From: Zopfochytrium polystomum
Lineage: Eukaryota; Chytridiomycota; Chytridiomycetes; Chytridiales; Chytridiaceae
Reading direction: 5' to 3'
DNA: 64,000 bases
Assembly (NCBI GenBank): GCA_025765615.1
Contig: JAIVFJ010000009.1
Span: forward strand, 248,001 to 312,000
Positions 15,101-25,745 of the stretch are shown one piece after another. Under the pieces are notes generated by a model. That model saw only the letters and a list, made by a program, of their open reading frames with translations, was not told the DNA's origin and did not search any database. Position numbers and translations under genes: made by a program. Numbering within the stretch: position 1 is the first letter of the stretch; every line of letters begins with the position of its first letter.

Positions 15101-15383
15101 AAAGGGCAGTGAAATCATCATGCGTTGGAAGGGATGGGGGGTCGCGCGAAAGTTTAGAAATGGCGTTCGGGTACGATGGCGAGCAAAGGGTAACGGGGTT
15201 GTTGGCATTCACCGCAGCGACGGAGTGGTTGCCATCTCTGATGTATTCGACCAACTGAGAGGCGATCAGAGCACACGCCTCGGCGTGGTTCAACCTCAGG
15301 CCCCGAGCGAGGCGTTTCTGCGCCAGGAACCCGGCCTGATGAAGAACCAAGAGCTTGTCGACTTCGCGCGGAATGAGATGCAT
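12160..15383 (-). CDS. URE1: Urease, single-chain gamma-beta-alpha fusion
   Basis: Nickel enzyme hydrolysing urea to ammonia and carbamate in the cytosol. The start at 15383 gives [20 protein letters not shown], the UreA-like part, and a first intron separates RDGNHSVAA from [12 protein letters not shown]. The UreB-like part follows ([20 protein letters not shown]), then the alpha domain from [18 protein letters not shown]. Nickel and active-site motifs are present: [11 protein letters not shown] near 13.83 kb, IGLK-LHEDWG (the carbamylated lysine) joined across a 47-nt intron near 13.5 kb, [16 protein letters not shown] near 13.27 kb, and MVCHHL near 13.08 kb. The C terminus is PLAQGLFMF before TGA. 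Domain order matches fungal and plant ureases, and all catalytic ligands looked for are present. The accessory genes UreD, UreF and UreG are not in the window. The gene is convergent with TRA1. Confidence 0.95.
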
Positions 15384-15461
15384 TCGTCGCCTTGTTTTTC
15401 TTCGTCGTCTTCTTGGTTTTTCTTATCTTTGCGATAACGCGACACTCCGCTCTGGTGTTTC

Positions 15462-15510
15462 TTTTTTTTTTTTTTTTTTTTTTCCTTTTTTTTTTCTTTT
15501 TTTCCTTTTT
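15462..15510. promoter_or_regulatory. Poly(dA:dT) tract upstream of urease
   Basis: A nearly pure T run, interrupted only by CC and single C, lies about 80 bp upstream of the urease start (as poly-A on the coding strand). Such tracts exclude nucleosomes in fungal promoters, so a promoter role for urease is plausible. Microsatellite drift is the alternative. Confidence 0.4.
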
Positions 15511-16900
15511 ACCCTTCGATATCTTTTTTATTCTTTTTTGTTTCAGGGTCCCACGATGCGGCCCAGCCAGCGACCACCGACCAAGTGAGCTGTTTCAGCG
15601 CGAGGAGAAGACCTTCACCCCCCAAAGAGATCACGGCCATGATCCACCACAAGATGAAGAGTACCGCCTAAGCTTTCGCTGGCATAGCCTATACTGTATG
15701 CGATGCGGTGGTTACGGTCCCCGCCACTTTCGGCGAAGCTGGGTTAAGCATCCTTCGGGTTAGTAGAAACAGTCGGTTGCCTGCATCAAGTACGGGATGG
15801 ACAAAATCAACGGACGAAGACAACAATGCGGGCAGCAGAAATGCCGAGCCAAGAAGGCTGTCGGCGGCAGGAAGGCAGGCAGGCAGCGGGAAGACCAGAT
15901 GCTGAAGGCGTGACTGAAATTTCTCGAGGGCATCAATGTGGCGAGTGAAGAGGAAAGATTGAAGGGAGAAAGGACGAGAGAGGACCGGATGAGACAGAGA
16001 GGGAGAGAGGGAAAAAAAGAAAGAAATAAAAGAAGAAAATAAAGAAAGAGCAAGGAAAGACTACGTACCTGGGGGACCTAAACCCGACCCAACCTTCAAC
16101 CCGAACCTGACAAAAGGCGAGAGGTAACGGAAAAACAAAAGACGCACCTCAGCCGAGTGCTGGAAAAGGAGGACAAGTGAGGCGAACAGGAAACGGAGAG
16201 ATTGTGAAACGAAGTTTGCTGAGATTTGGGGAGATGGGATGCCGAGTAGGTTAATTCGAGGAAGGCCGAAAAGAAAGCGGTGGGGATGCGGGCACAAATC
16301 GGCAGTTGGTAGGAGCCATCAGGCAAGGCGGGCGTGAGTGTTCATCAGGGGTCTAATTGAGGATCTTACGTGATGAATTCGTTGTAAAGATACGGTTTTG
16401 GCCTGTCAGAAACAAAAACAAGCAGAGCGGGGCTTGACCAGTTTCCTGTTTTGTGCGCTGACCATGGCCACCCAAAATTGCTCTCCCCAAAATACTTTCA
16501 AAATTCGCTCTTCATGAACTAAGCTGGCTGGAGCCAGCAGCCATGAAATTAATATCCCCAACGTGTACGACATTTGCCGGGAACAATCTTGCTGACGACT
16601 TTTTTGCACCCCTTTGCCCCCCCCCTTTTTTTTTGTCTTTCCGTTTGTAGGGAGCCGGGTGCAACAATCGAACTGTGAGTGTGTGAGTGTTTGTGTGCGT
16701 TTGTAGGCTGTGGTGGGTGGTAACAGAGGCCATTCTACTTTCAATGCTTCGACCGTCCAGTTGCCAAAATCAAAGCGCGGCCGCGGGTGCCCCAAAAACG
16801 ATTCATGAAAACGCCGTCGCCCAATAACCTTGGTGATTTTTCAATCTCTCAAAATCTGGCGGCAAACAGAATAAACTAAAGTCTCATTGAAATATTAGTC

Positions 16901-16980
16901 GACAACGTTGCCCAGCGGCTCGGCGACGGACTCGTAACCTGTTACTCTCTTAGTGCGCAGGCTCGAGCCCTGACGTTGTC
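16901..16980 (+). tRNA. tRNA-like element, anticodon CGT by position, extended variable arm
   Basis: An 80-nt element begins GACAACG and ends CGTTGTC, a perfect 7-bp acceptor stem. The D-arm region is GCCCAGCGGCTCGGC (3 bp, GCC/GGC). The anticodon arm is ACGGA-CTCGTAA-CCTGT with one A-C mismatch, placing CGT (Thr) at positions 34-36. The variable region TACTCTCTTAGTGC can fold as a 3-4 bp stem with a 5-nt loop, a class II (Ser/Leu-like) feature. The T arm is GCAGG-CTCGAGC-CCTGA with one G-A mismatch and C instead of T at position 54. No TTTT terminator follows. It may be a divergent serine-type tRNA, a tRNA-Thr with an insertion, or a tRNA pseudogene. Covariance scoring is needed. Confidence 0.4.
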
Positions 16981-18110
16981 AGAACATTTCTCGACCCTCC
17001 TGGGAATATTAGCGATCCAATGAGATCCTTAACCTCTCTTTTGGCTTTTTCTATACTTGACTTATCAAAGCTTTCTGTGAAAATTTTTGGAAAGGTGCAA
17101 TGTTCTCGGGGTATTCCTGCAATGGGTTAAAAAAGAAGTGACTGTGGATAACTAATGGACGAAGATTGTTAGGGTTCGTCAAAGGCCACGAAGGGGTGAG
17201 AGGGCCTGGTGGCTACACTCCTTACCGACTAGCCTATCCTCTCTGGAACGGATGGACCTTGTGCAGATAAGCGTGAAGACTTGACACCGGAGCAGAGGAA
17301 AGGAATAAAAGACATGAGTACTGAAGAAGGTAGAACGGCACGATATTCCCCTTCCCGTTCCTCGGAAAAATAAAGGCCACGCTCGCCAAGAACAAAGCCT
17401 CCAGTCATACACAACAGGGGGAGGGCATGGGAAGCGTTGGCGGGAAGCTCGAGTCGTTTGGCAGCTCTTCCTCTAAATTGTCTTAAGATTCTCCCGCTTT
17501 CTTAACCGTCTGAAGCGTTCTTTCATGTGATTATTGCCTACTCGTTTTCGTAATGTTCAACCAATGAAGTACTCGCTCGCAACTGCAGGATGCAAGGTTC
17601 TGCCTTACGAGGCAATGATCGGGCCGCACTTGCGCATGCGACGAAAGGGTAAATCCGATCAAAAAAAGCAAAGGATATCGGAGCCAACAGCAACGACGAG
17701 GGAAAATTGCAGTCCGTGTGCACAGCGTGACACTCAGCGACAGCCCGGCGACACCCTCCCCATTGATTACACTCCACCCACCCGCATTGTACAAGGACAC
17801 TCACGAGGTGCGTCACGCTCCTAATTACTGGGACCAGGATCACACCTTACGAAAGAAAGAAGCAGGTCAGACACCAGAGCAGCTTCCACAGACTTGGTAT
17901 ACATGGTGGGTAGCGGAATACTGGTTGGAGCCTAAAGCGCGTCTATTTGCCATCGGAAGGTGTTCTGCTCGTCCCCCAGGTGAGTGGGAGGGTGTTCTCA
18001 GATCTTGAACTCGCATTATCCTACCCCCTTCTCTTTCCAGGTGTTTGATCGTCCGCTCTTCCACCGGCCGCTATGCCCGGCTTTGACCCAAGGTGCTGAC
18101 TTCTGGAGCT

Positions 18111-18124
18111 CACCACGCGTGGTG
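18111..18124. promoter_or_regulatory. 14-bp perfect palindrome with an ACGCGT core
   Basis: CACCACGCGTGGTG reads identically on both strands. The ACGCGT core is the MluI cell-cycle box bound by MBF-type factors in fungi. It sits just downstream of the S41 gene and far from any confident start codon, so a regulatory role is only a possibility. Confidence 0.2.
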
Positions 18125-18266
18125 GTACCAAGTCAATGTCCTCGGCCTTGCTCTGACTCGGAATGCCATCTCCAATCCTTTGAATGAGAAGCACAACTGC
18201 CATGGAGTCAATTTGATCGTTCAGAGCTAATATAAATTTAATAAACAAAGGCGTAAGTCCAAAGGT

Positions 18267-21200
18267 TTACACGGCCGCACCACTTCCGGCACCAGAGCCG
18301 GCGCCGGTCCCAACCTCTGCCCCGGACGCCGTCCCACCACTGCTGCTTCCACCACCAGTAGCTGCCCCTGCCCCTGCCCCAGCCCCCGCCGCGAGCCTTG
18401 CAGCAACCTTCTTCCACACGCTCACGACATCTGAAACGTCCTCGACCACCACAAGCTCCTCCGCCGGCTGCGGCACCCACTCGGACGGCGTCACGCCGCC
18501 GTCGCCCCCGACGGGCGCGTACGACTCGTAAAACACGAGAGACGCCGACGCCGGGCGGACGAGCGGCTGCGGCAGGAGCACGCCTTGCTGCGGCGTGAGC
18601 GGGTATACGGGCGTCACGATCCCGTCGGGGGGTGGTGCGCCGTTGGGGTCGGCGGCGGTGGGTGGTGAGTCATCGCGCCGCCGGACTGGCGCACCGCCGC
18701 TTCCCGCGCCGCTGTCCCCACCGTCACCACCGTATCCCGCGCTGCCTACACCACCGTTCGAGCCGCCGCCAGCACCCGCTGGCGCGTCACCGCCGCCGTC
18801 GCCGCCCCCAGCACCAGTGCTCGTGCCTACAGCCCCACTCTGACTCTCGCCCGCCCCCGTCTGCCCCGCCGGCGCTTTCCTCTTGTACAGCGTCGCCTGC
18901 GCCTTTGCGACATCCCTCGCGACCTCTGCAAACGTCAGTTTCCTCCCACCCTCGTACGAAGTCGGCTGAAACACGCCGCCGCGCCCACCGACGACAAACG
19001 CCCTGACCTGGAACTGGTCGCGCAGCACGCGGACAAAGTTTGCGCACGACGAGCCGCAGAGGCCGTTGCTGACGATGACGACGGTGGCAAAGGGCGACGG
19101 GAGCTGGGGCAGCTGCGCGGTCTTTGCGAGGAAGGCGGCGCAGTCCATGGTGAATTTGGTCGTGTAGTTGCTGGTGACACCGCCGCGGGTTTTGGCGAGG
19201 TCCGGGGTCGCGGGGCTGATTTCTTGGAGGGTGCGCGGCGGCGCGCCCGTGCTGTCGAGGACGAGGGGGAGTGGGGAGAAGAAGGAGGTGCTGTCGTTGG
19301 TGTCGAAGGCCAGCTGCATCAGCGTGTCGAGCACGGGCGACCGGCGCATGTCGTAGTTGACAAACTTCATTGTTGGGTAAAGGTACTGCGTGTGGGGGGG
19401 TTTCGCAAAAGTTTAACTCTAGTGGTCCTCGAGGCGCAGATGGGTAAGCGGTGGGAATACGAACCGATAGGAAGGAAGCAGCAGCGCAAACGATGCCCCC
19501 GCCGTTGTTTGATACGTCGATGATCAATGTGGAGACGCCTTGCACTCTCAACATGCTCAGTCCGCTCAGCGTTGTCGCAATGTACTGCGTCACTGCATCG
19601 TTCGAAAGCGAAGTGGGCGCAAATGTCGGTAGTACCTGTGGGATGGGCGTGGGACCTTTAGCACACTCAAACCGAGGGAAAACAACTAGAGACTGACCCA
19701 CACCCCCGTTGTCTGGTCGAGCTTGTACATTGCCCCGTTGGGGTCCTTCACGAGCGGGTTCGAGAGGTCCACCTCCCCCGTGTCAAACATTCCCGCAGAG
19801 ATCCGCCCTGCCATTGCAGATTGCATGGCGACCATCATGGACTTTGCCTTTTTGAAGCTCCAATCGGGGTTGATGAGGTTGGGCCGGTCGGCGTCGCTCT
19901 TCCTCCCCGCGCTTCGTTCGTCGCCTATGGCCGCCCTCCACCCCGCCTTTCTCCACGCAGCGGCCGTCCGACGGTCCGCCTCCCGCAATGCCGAAGCGCC
20001 AGCATCACCGCCGTCCATGGCAAACTGCGGCGCCGGCGGCGGGGTTGGTTGCCCGCCAGCCGCGGCGGCGTCGACGCAGTAGGCCTGGTAGTACGCGTCG
20101 CGCCCCGTGAACTTTGCCTTGAGCCCAGCGTCGTATGCCGTGTCGAGCACGGCCGCCCACGGCACGTTCATGGTGACAAAGTGCGTGCCGTCGGCCGAGA
20201 TCAGTTGGTACGTCCTAATGTCGGCCATGTCGGCCGGTGGGGCCGTGCGGGTCGTGAGGATTGAGGACGGGGTCTGCCACGCGCCGGGTGGCGTCCAGCG
20301 CGGGGTCGGGAACATTTGATTGAAGCGCGTGTCTTTGGAGCGGGACGTGCCAAAGTAGGCGTCGCTGTATTGTTGCGTGAACAGCTGGGGAAATATTGAA
20401 TGGATGAGCGACAAACGCAGAGTGCGAGCGAGACGACAAAAAAAAAAAAAAGCAGAAATCTGTACCACAGGATCCATGCCGTTGATCCGGTATATATAGT
20501 AGCCGAGGTAGCTCTCCGCTTTCACCCCTCGGCTGCTCCAGTATTGGTTCAGCGCTTGACTCACCGCATCTTGTTTCAAGGCTTCGGGATTGATGGATTT
20601 CAGGTACATTGCCGGCGTTCCATCCGGCCTGTACCGAGTTGCAATCACCCAGGGCTGGTGGTACGCGAACGCTTTGAAGCACTTTGGGTCGTATACGCTG
20701 TGTCCGTCGCGCATCGATTTGAGGAGCGCTCCAATCGCAGAGTGGAACTGAAATTCGGTGGTGATGGTCACGTCGTTGGCGATGGCGTCCAGCTCTTCCA
20801 TCAAATCTATGAAGGAGGAAAACAGCGGACTTGACGAATTTCGCATGATGTCGAGGTAGGGATATCTATTGGGAGGGGGTGAAAGGAACGGATGAGCATC
20901 GTTTTTGGCGGGGATAAGAGGCAGACCGCACAGTTGGAAAGTCGATTTTAGCGCTTCGATCTGGCCGTATCTGACGGACGGCAGCAGCGCAAACGAGTTA
21001 TAGCACTGAAAAGTGGCGGAAACCCTGTACACTTCTCCGGACAAAAGTGCAACGCATGGATCGGACCCGTTGGCGGAGAGAGGAGCAGCCCCGCCTACAG
21101 CGGGCGGGGCTGCAGGCTGAGCGGCTACAAAGTTGGGCCCGGGACCGGTGCCGGAAGAGGCCGGGACCGATGGAGGTCCGCCGGCATTGAATGGTTGGCC

Positions 21201-21341
21201 AGGCCGCGGCGTTCTTCCAGGTGGAGTGAGTGCACGGATGTCTGGGGAGTAAGCAAGGGCGTTTGGGTCGGCCTGGCCGAGGTGGTGGCTTCTTGGTGGT
21301 TGTTTGCGATCGGTTGCTGGCGGCGGGACGGGCAGCTGCAC
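18267..21341 (-). CDS. S41-family (tail-specific type) serine peptidase, probably secreted; 5' end unresolved
   Basis: Fungal S41 proteins are extracytoplasmic peptidases of the C-terminal-processing type. The N-terminal region is Pro/Ala-rich, followed by SDPCVALLSGEVYRVSATFQ and MRDGHSVYDPKCFKAFAY. The core has FVTMNVPWAAVLDTAYDAG, then TLIIDVSNNGGGIVC and VVIVSNGLCGSSCANFVRVL, where the nucleophilic serine of the fungal subfamily is expected. Three introns are evident: about 20385-20467 (after DPVVQ, containing a poly-A run), about 19640-19695, and about 19375-19465 (joining AASFLS to YLYPTMKF). The C-terminal ~200 residues are Gly/Ala/Ser-rich low complexity ending GSGAGSGAAV. The stated 5' boundary is a GTG. 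The same frame stays open upstream to about 21.6 kb but without an ATG, so a first exon with the signal peptide probably lies upstream across an intron. Stop codon at 18267. Confidence 0.8.
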
Positions 21342-21551
21342 AGCCCCCAGCCCAGATCTGTGGGGGCGGCCTCGATCGGCATCCGGAATCGCTAATGCAG
21401 TCCCACCGTCACCGTTTCGCGAGGGCGGCGGCGACGACGAGAGGGCGGCTCGGGTATGCAGGATCGCCGTCGTGAGGTGGGCGATGGCAGTGGCGGCGGC
21501 GGCAACGACGAGGGACTGCAGCGTTGGTGTGTCTTTGACGGCGCCCGCGCC

Positions 21552-21605
21552 GTTGTTGTTGTGGTGGTGGTGGAGGTGGTTGTGGTGGTGGTGGTGGTGG
21601 TGGTG
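21552..21605. repeat. GTG/GTT trinucleotide repeat
   Basis: Near-perfect run of GTG and GTT units. Read on the minus strand it would encode poly-His or poly-Pro in the frames upstream of the S41 peptidase, which complicates finding that gene's true start. Confidence 0.85.
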
Positions 21606-21695
21606 CCATTGCAGGCAGGGTCAGATCCACTACTGCGTCAACCTCAAAAACAAGAAAATACAACAACAGGACAACAAGCCAAGGCAGACCTGACA

Positions 21696-21696
<1 letters not shown>

Positions 21697-21728
<32 letters not shown>
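21697..21728. repeat. GACA tetranucleotide microsatellite
   Basis: About eight consecutive GACA units lie between the S41 peptidase and the UBAC2-like gene, which are divergently transcribed. Confidence 0.9.
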
Positions 21729-21762
21729 CAGCCTGATAAATCAATCCATCCCCTTCCCAATA

Positions 21763-21832
21763 ATGCTGTCCTCAGGACCGTCAGGTAAACGAGAGAGAGT
21801 GAGAGAGAGTGAGAGCTGCGCTCGCGCGCGCG

Positions 21833-21871
<39 letters not shown>

Positions 21872-23251
21872 GCGCGATCCTCGTCGGATATGTAGGCTTT
21901 GCATCGGCGCCCCCCCTGCAGCTTCAAGCATCCATCTCAGCAGACCCGAAACTAATCCCGATTGCCTTCGTTTCTCCAACAAACCATCCGCCATATCCAT
22001 TTCCCAAAACGATTCAATCGACGGCTGGACTGGACATTCAGGCTTTTGTAAGAACGAACCGATTCGCTCGTTGAAGTGGCCAAACTTTGCCGTTCTCACA
22101 GCACCTTTTACGCAAACTACAGACAACGCGCCCGTGTCCAAGGCCATCTTCATCACAGTCGGCCTAAACTCGCTCATCTGCGCTGTCCTCAACGCTCGCC
22201 ACTCTTTCCACTTGCAACTCTTTCCTCATGTCGTTACCCATCATCAGGTTCGGTTCGTTGTATTATTATTTCCGCCGATACCTGCGGAAACAGCTGAACA
22301 CGTTTGCTTTCGCGTCTGGCAGTTCTGGCGGCTGTTGACGACGCATTTCGGTGAGACCACGTACAACTCATGATGCGCCACTGTCACGTTGACTCTCTGA
22401 AACGGTGAACTTCCAACAAAAAACAGTCTTTTCCAACTCGTCTGAGATCCTCTTCGGCTCCCTCCTCCTCTACCACTTCCGTCTCCTTGAGCGGCAGTGG
22501 GGATCTCGCAAGTACGCGGCATTTGCGCTCGTCACATCGGCCGTCGCCACGGGCTTTGCGATTCCCGCCCTTTGGTTGGGGAAAGGTATCGGCGTTTCGC
22601 GCATCGCGGCGGGGCCTTACGGCCTCGTGTTTGCCGCGCTTTGGCAGTACCATCGGGACGTGCCCGTGACGGTGCGGGTCCGGATCTTGGGGTTTGGATT
22701 GAGCGATAAGGTGTTCTTGTACATCCTTAGCGCACAGGTACGGGTGTGATTTCTTTGCAGTCCCTTGCTTGCCTTCAAGTGCGCATGCTCTGAGAATGCT
22801 CCCATACCAGCTCCTCTGGTCTTCTTTCACAGCGTCTCTAACAGCCGGTCTGTGCGGCGCCCTCGCCGGCTTCGCCTACCGCGCGTCCCCGTCGCTCCGG
22901 TCCTGGCGCTTCCCGGCCTCCTTGACCCGCTTCTGCCAGACCTACCTCGAGCCGCTCCTCGCCTCGCCGCCGACGTCCGCGGCGGGCGCGATCGGGACCG
23001 GCGGGCGCAGCGTCGGGCGGGGCGGGCGAGGCATGGGGGGCCTGTTTGACGCGACCGCGGTCGCCGCCGACGGAGCCGGCGGCGCGGCCGCGGAGGGATT
23101 GCGTCGGCGGCGTGACCCCGTGCCGCAGATGAGCGAGGAGGAGGGGGTCGCTCTGCTGGTGGGGATGGGGTTTGAGCAGGAGCGGGCGCTCGCAGAGCTG
23201 AGGAGGGCGGGTGGGGACGTTGAGCGCGCGGCGACGAGGCTGGTCGAGTGA
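21763..23251 (+). CDS. UBAC2/Dsc2-like rhomboid pseudoprotease with C-terminal UBA domain
   Basis: UBAC2 and fungal Dsc2 are ER/Golgi membrane proteins that work with membrane E3 ligases in ERAD and, in fungi, SREBP activation. Recognisable features: APVSKAIFITVGLN (first membrane segment), QFWRLLTTHF, then SLLLYHFRLLERQWGSRKYA, the hallmark UBAC2 block. Further hydrophobic segments and a UBA domain follow (VALLVGMGFEQERALAELRR) at the C terminus. No rhomboid GxSG/His dyad was seen, consistent with a pseudoprotease. Proposed exons: ATG at 21763 (MLSSGPS), a 337-nt intron to 22122, then small introns joining HHQ to FWRLL, HF to VFSNSSE, and ILSAQ to LLWSSFT (22737-22809). Each join preserves frame. 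The first exon is the least certain part. Strongly GC-rich in the second half. Confidence 0.85.
21834..21870. repeat. CA dinucleotide microsatellite, with adjacent GAGT/GA and CG repeats
   Basis: A long CA run is preceded by purine GAGAGAGT units and a short CG run. It lies inside the proposed long first intron of the UBAC2-like gene. Confidence 0.9.
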
Positions 23252-23513
23252 GAGTTTTGAGGAGATGAATGAACAGTGTGCTGGCTGGACGGGGGCCTGT
23301 GTTTGTACCGCCCTTGCGTTTTGAACGAGAAGTTTCGCCATTTTCAGTGTCCACCGCGCTGATGCGTTGCACGGGACCCGGACACGTCACCTTCACAGCC
23401 GGATCGACTGGGGTGTCGATAACGAGAAGGTCAAAACGGCACCAAAGAAATGGATGGCAAAATTGGACTAAAGGAATATACACGGCTGTTTGTGACGTAC
23501 AGTGGATTATTTA

Positions 23514-25052
23514 TTAGTATAAACTTGCTCGCAAGTCGAACAAGGCATCCCGCACTCTGCTGCATTTTTGATGCAGCACGCTCACTGCCTCGAGGAATAA
23601 GACGGGTGGTGGCAGCGCTCCCGTCGACTCGATGCTGACTGCGAAAAAACGTGAATATGATACCTCGAGAATGCGCAATTTACTTACACAAAAAGTGATC
23701 GCGAATACGAGAAAGGCGGACTTTGTCCTCGAATTCCTTGTGTCGGAGAACTTCTCTGCTAACCGTATCCTTCCGCGGATTGACGACGCGCGCCTCCTTC
23801 TGACCTATTTTTGACAAGACGCTGTTCATCAAACAACACGTCGACCAATGCAGCTCTTACCATCCTTGTTCGTGAACACTTCGACAACACCTTTTGGAAA
23901 GCAAGCACTGAACTTGTCCGCCAGGTCCCCCGTGATCGGCTTTAGGATTTTGATTTCCGGCAGGAGCCTGTACGAAGCAGTTGCTGTGAACGCTTGGGAG
24001 TCAGAAAAAGTCTCAACGACGAATGGGCGTAGCTGCCTAACTCACCGACGGGAGACCATTTTGCGTGTTCCTTCCCAATACCCTTTTGGCAGTGCATTTC
24101 CGCTTGGATTTGCTGACCAGGCCGCATTTTGGCAATGACAATGTCGCCGTGGACTGGGCCGACGGTTGTGCCTTCAAAGAATTCCGCCTGGCCACCTTGA
24201 AACTCGGGTATGAGGTGGCGAGAGTACACTGGGAAATCCGTGGACATTTCGAGTCAATTACTCTCCACTCGCGTGGTTTGAAGACGATGATGGCACGTAC
24301 CTGTGGAGTTTTTGTAGAGGTCGTTTGGGTCTAACGATCCCACTGTGGGATTGGGGTTGTTGTCGCACTTGATGTTGAGCTTGAACACGACAGTGTTCAC
24401 GTCCGACGGGCCGTTGTTATTCTCCTGTCCGACGAACTCAAAGCTTCGAGGGTCGAGGTTGATCGGTATCAACCCAAGCCTATGGCATAAGACTTCGTCG
24501 TGCACAATCGACGAATTTTTGTAGATAAAGACGGATTCGATAGCCATGGTCGGCACCTCGGAGATGAGAATTCGGCGAAATGCGTTGGCGAGGGAAGCAT
24601 CGGCGCCTATTAGGTCAAACTCCATTTCATCCTTGCCGACCCTTGAAATCACAATTTTGAAGTTCTGGCTCGACGAACGAGTGCGAAGGTTGTCGACGTG
24701 AACAGAAAAAAAAAAATGGGGGATTCGGGAACGTCAGACTGCCGGACATGGGCAGGCGTGCCTTGGCACTGTAACAAACCTGCTGAAACTTCTCCATGCT
24801 CCACGACAGATCCTCCGAGCTGAACGGGAAGTTTCCCGGGAAGTCAATTGACGAGACCTGGAGGGTTTGCGGCGGCCAGCATGGGGGGTTGGGAAGTGGT
24901 TCGGAGGAATGGGGAGTTTTGTAAGCCGGAAAGTAGATCTGGCGGGCCAGCAGGAAGCAACAGCAAAATCCCGAGTATATGTGCACACTTACATTGGAGA
25001 CATGATCTTTGTGCAGAGATACTCTCGTCCGCTTCTGCTCGATGGCGTCCAT
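23514..25052 (-). CDS. RPC40: RNA polymerase I and III common subunit AC40 (RPAC1)
   Basis: Alpha-like assembly subunit shared by Pol I and Pol III; it pairs with AC19 in the nucleus. Exon 1 from ATG 25052 reads [20 protein letters not shown], matching the conserved RxxLHKxHVSN start of the family, and is followed by an intron beginning GTAAGTG. Exon 2 carries [20 protein letters not shown]. The signature [18 protein letters not shown] and [33 protein letters not shown] follow. Later parts include [34 protein letters not shown] and LLPEIKI. The last exon has [14 protein letters not shown], ending SLY before TAA. About five introns. Divergent from the copper transporter. Identification is firm. 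Confidence 0.93.
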
Positions 25053-25745
25053 CTCTTCTTGTGGGTGGGTTACTCGAGCGACGCGCAGGTTGTCTTGTGA
25101 ATGGCCTTGTCAAAATCAAGAAAGAAAGAAAGAGTGAACGATTGACTGAAAGAAAGAGGGAGCCGACAAGGTTGAAGAAGGCGGAATCTGATGCTGTAGT
25201 CTTTCCGGCAACGATGACGTCGGAAGAGACCCTTTCGCGGAGCCGGTGTGAGAGAAAGCTGGGAGAGGGATGATCGATGGCGGTCGCGCTGCTGCTCGTT
25301 CCTCCGCGATCGCCGCGCGATCGCCCGTAATTTGTATCGCTTTCATGGGGGTGAAGGTTTTGGGTGGCAGCGCGCCCCACAAGGTCCCCGCCTGTCCCGC
25401 CTGCGTCACCCATCCCAATTGCAAGAATCCTTCTCGAGGTTGAGGTTGTAGCATTGAAGTCGTGGACTCTGCATAAAGTGGAGTCGGAGACTCACTTCAC
25501 CAGCATGGAATGGTTCCGATTGGAATGACAGTTGAATGCGATCGGCAGCATTTGCCGGAACGTCTCCAAGCACTAGTGTATAGGGTACAGCGGAAAGGTG
25601 TATTTACAATGAATGTAACTACAAAACCCGCGCTCGCGGCTTTAACACACCCGCACATTCCAAGAGCTCAAAATTTCGCGTATCGTGCAAAGTGCGGCCC
25701 AGCGGGTTGAGAGACAGAACCCTTCAGTCCGATAAACACTGCCCA
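25053..25745. promoter_or_regulatory. Shared upstream region of AC40 (-) and the Ctr transporter (+)
   Basis: About 690 bp separates the two divergent start codons and holds no convincing gene. Both promoters must lie here. The yeast copper-response core TTTGCTC was looked for and not seen on either strand. Confidence 0.5.

Larger units (their letters stand above)
15511..18266. other. Gene-poor intergenic stretch between urease and the S41 peptidase
   Basis: No recognisable protein gene was found on either strand. The stretch holds purine-rich low-complexity sequence around 15.95-16.05 kb, a C/T run near 16.62 kb, a tRNA-like element at 16.90 kb and a palindrome at 18.11 kb. Short ORFs with possible splice sites exist near 17.7-18.0 kb (+) and 18.1-18.25 kb (-), but none could be extended into a convincing protein. 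Confidence 0.5.

Noticed and set aside
15392..15763. Plus-strand ORF with poly-Phe run
   Set aside because: It translates the poly-T tract and lacks any protein-like features.
17718..18000. Plus-strand ORF containing EQLPQTWYTWWVAEYWLEPK with a good GTGAGT donor after it
   Set aside because: After the apparent splice the frame stops within two codons, no upstream exon with a start was found, and no family was recognised.
17970..18248. Minus-strand ORF reading MAVVLLIQRIGDGIPSQSKA and DIDLVPPRV, with a possible splice to NTFRWQIDAL that recalls COMM-domain sequences
   Set aside because: The COMM-like part stops immediately after IDAL and no N-terminal exon is available beside the S41 stop codon; the resemblance is too short.
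18787..19701. 304-codon minus-strand ORF rich in Arg and His (RARHADAAGLRHQRQ)
   Set aside because: Only its first part (SLVVFPRF to VSNNGGGIVC) belongs to the S41 gene; the rest is an out-of-frame reading beyond an intron.
22827..23483. Long Arg/Pro-rich minus-strand ORF of 218 codons
   Set aside because: Antisense shadow of the GC-rich 3' part of the UBAC2-like gene; no start context or family similarity.
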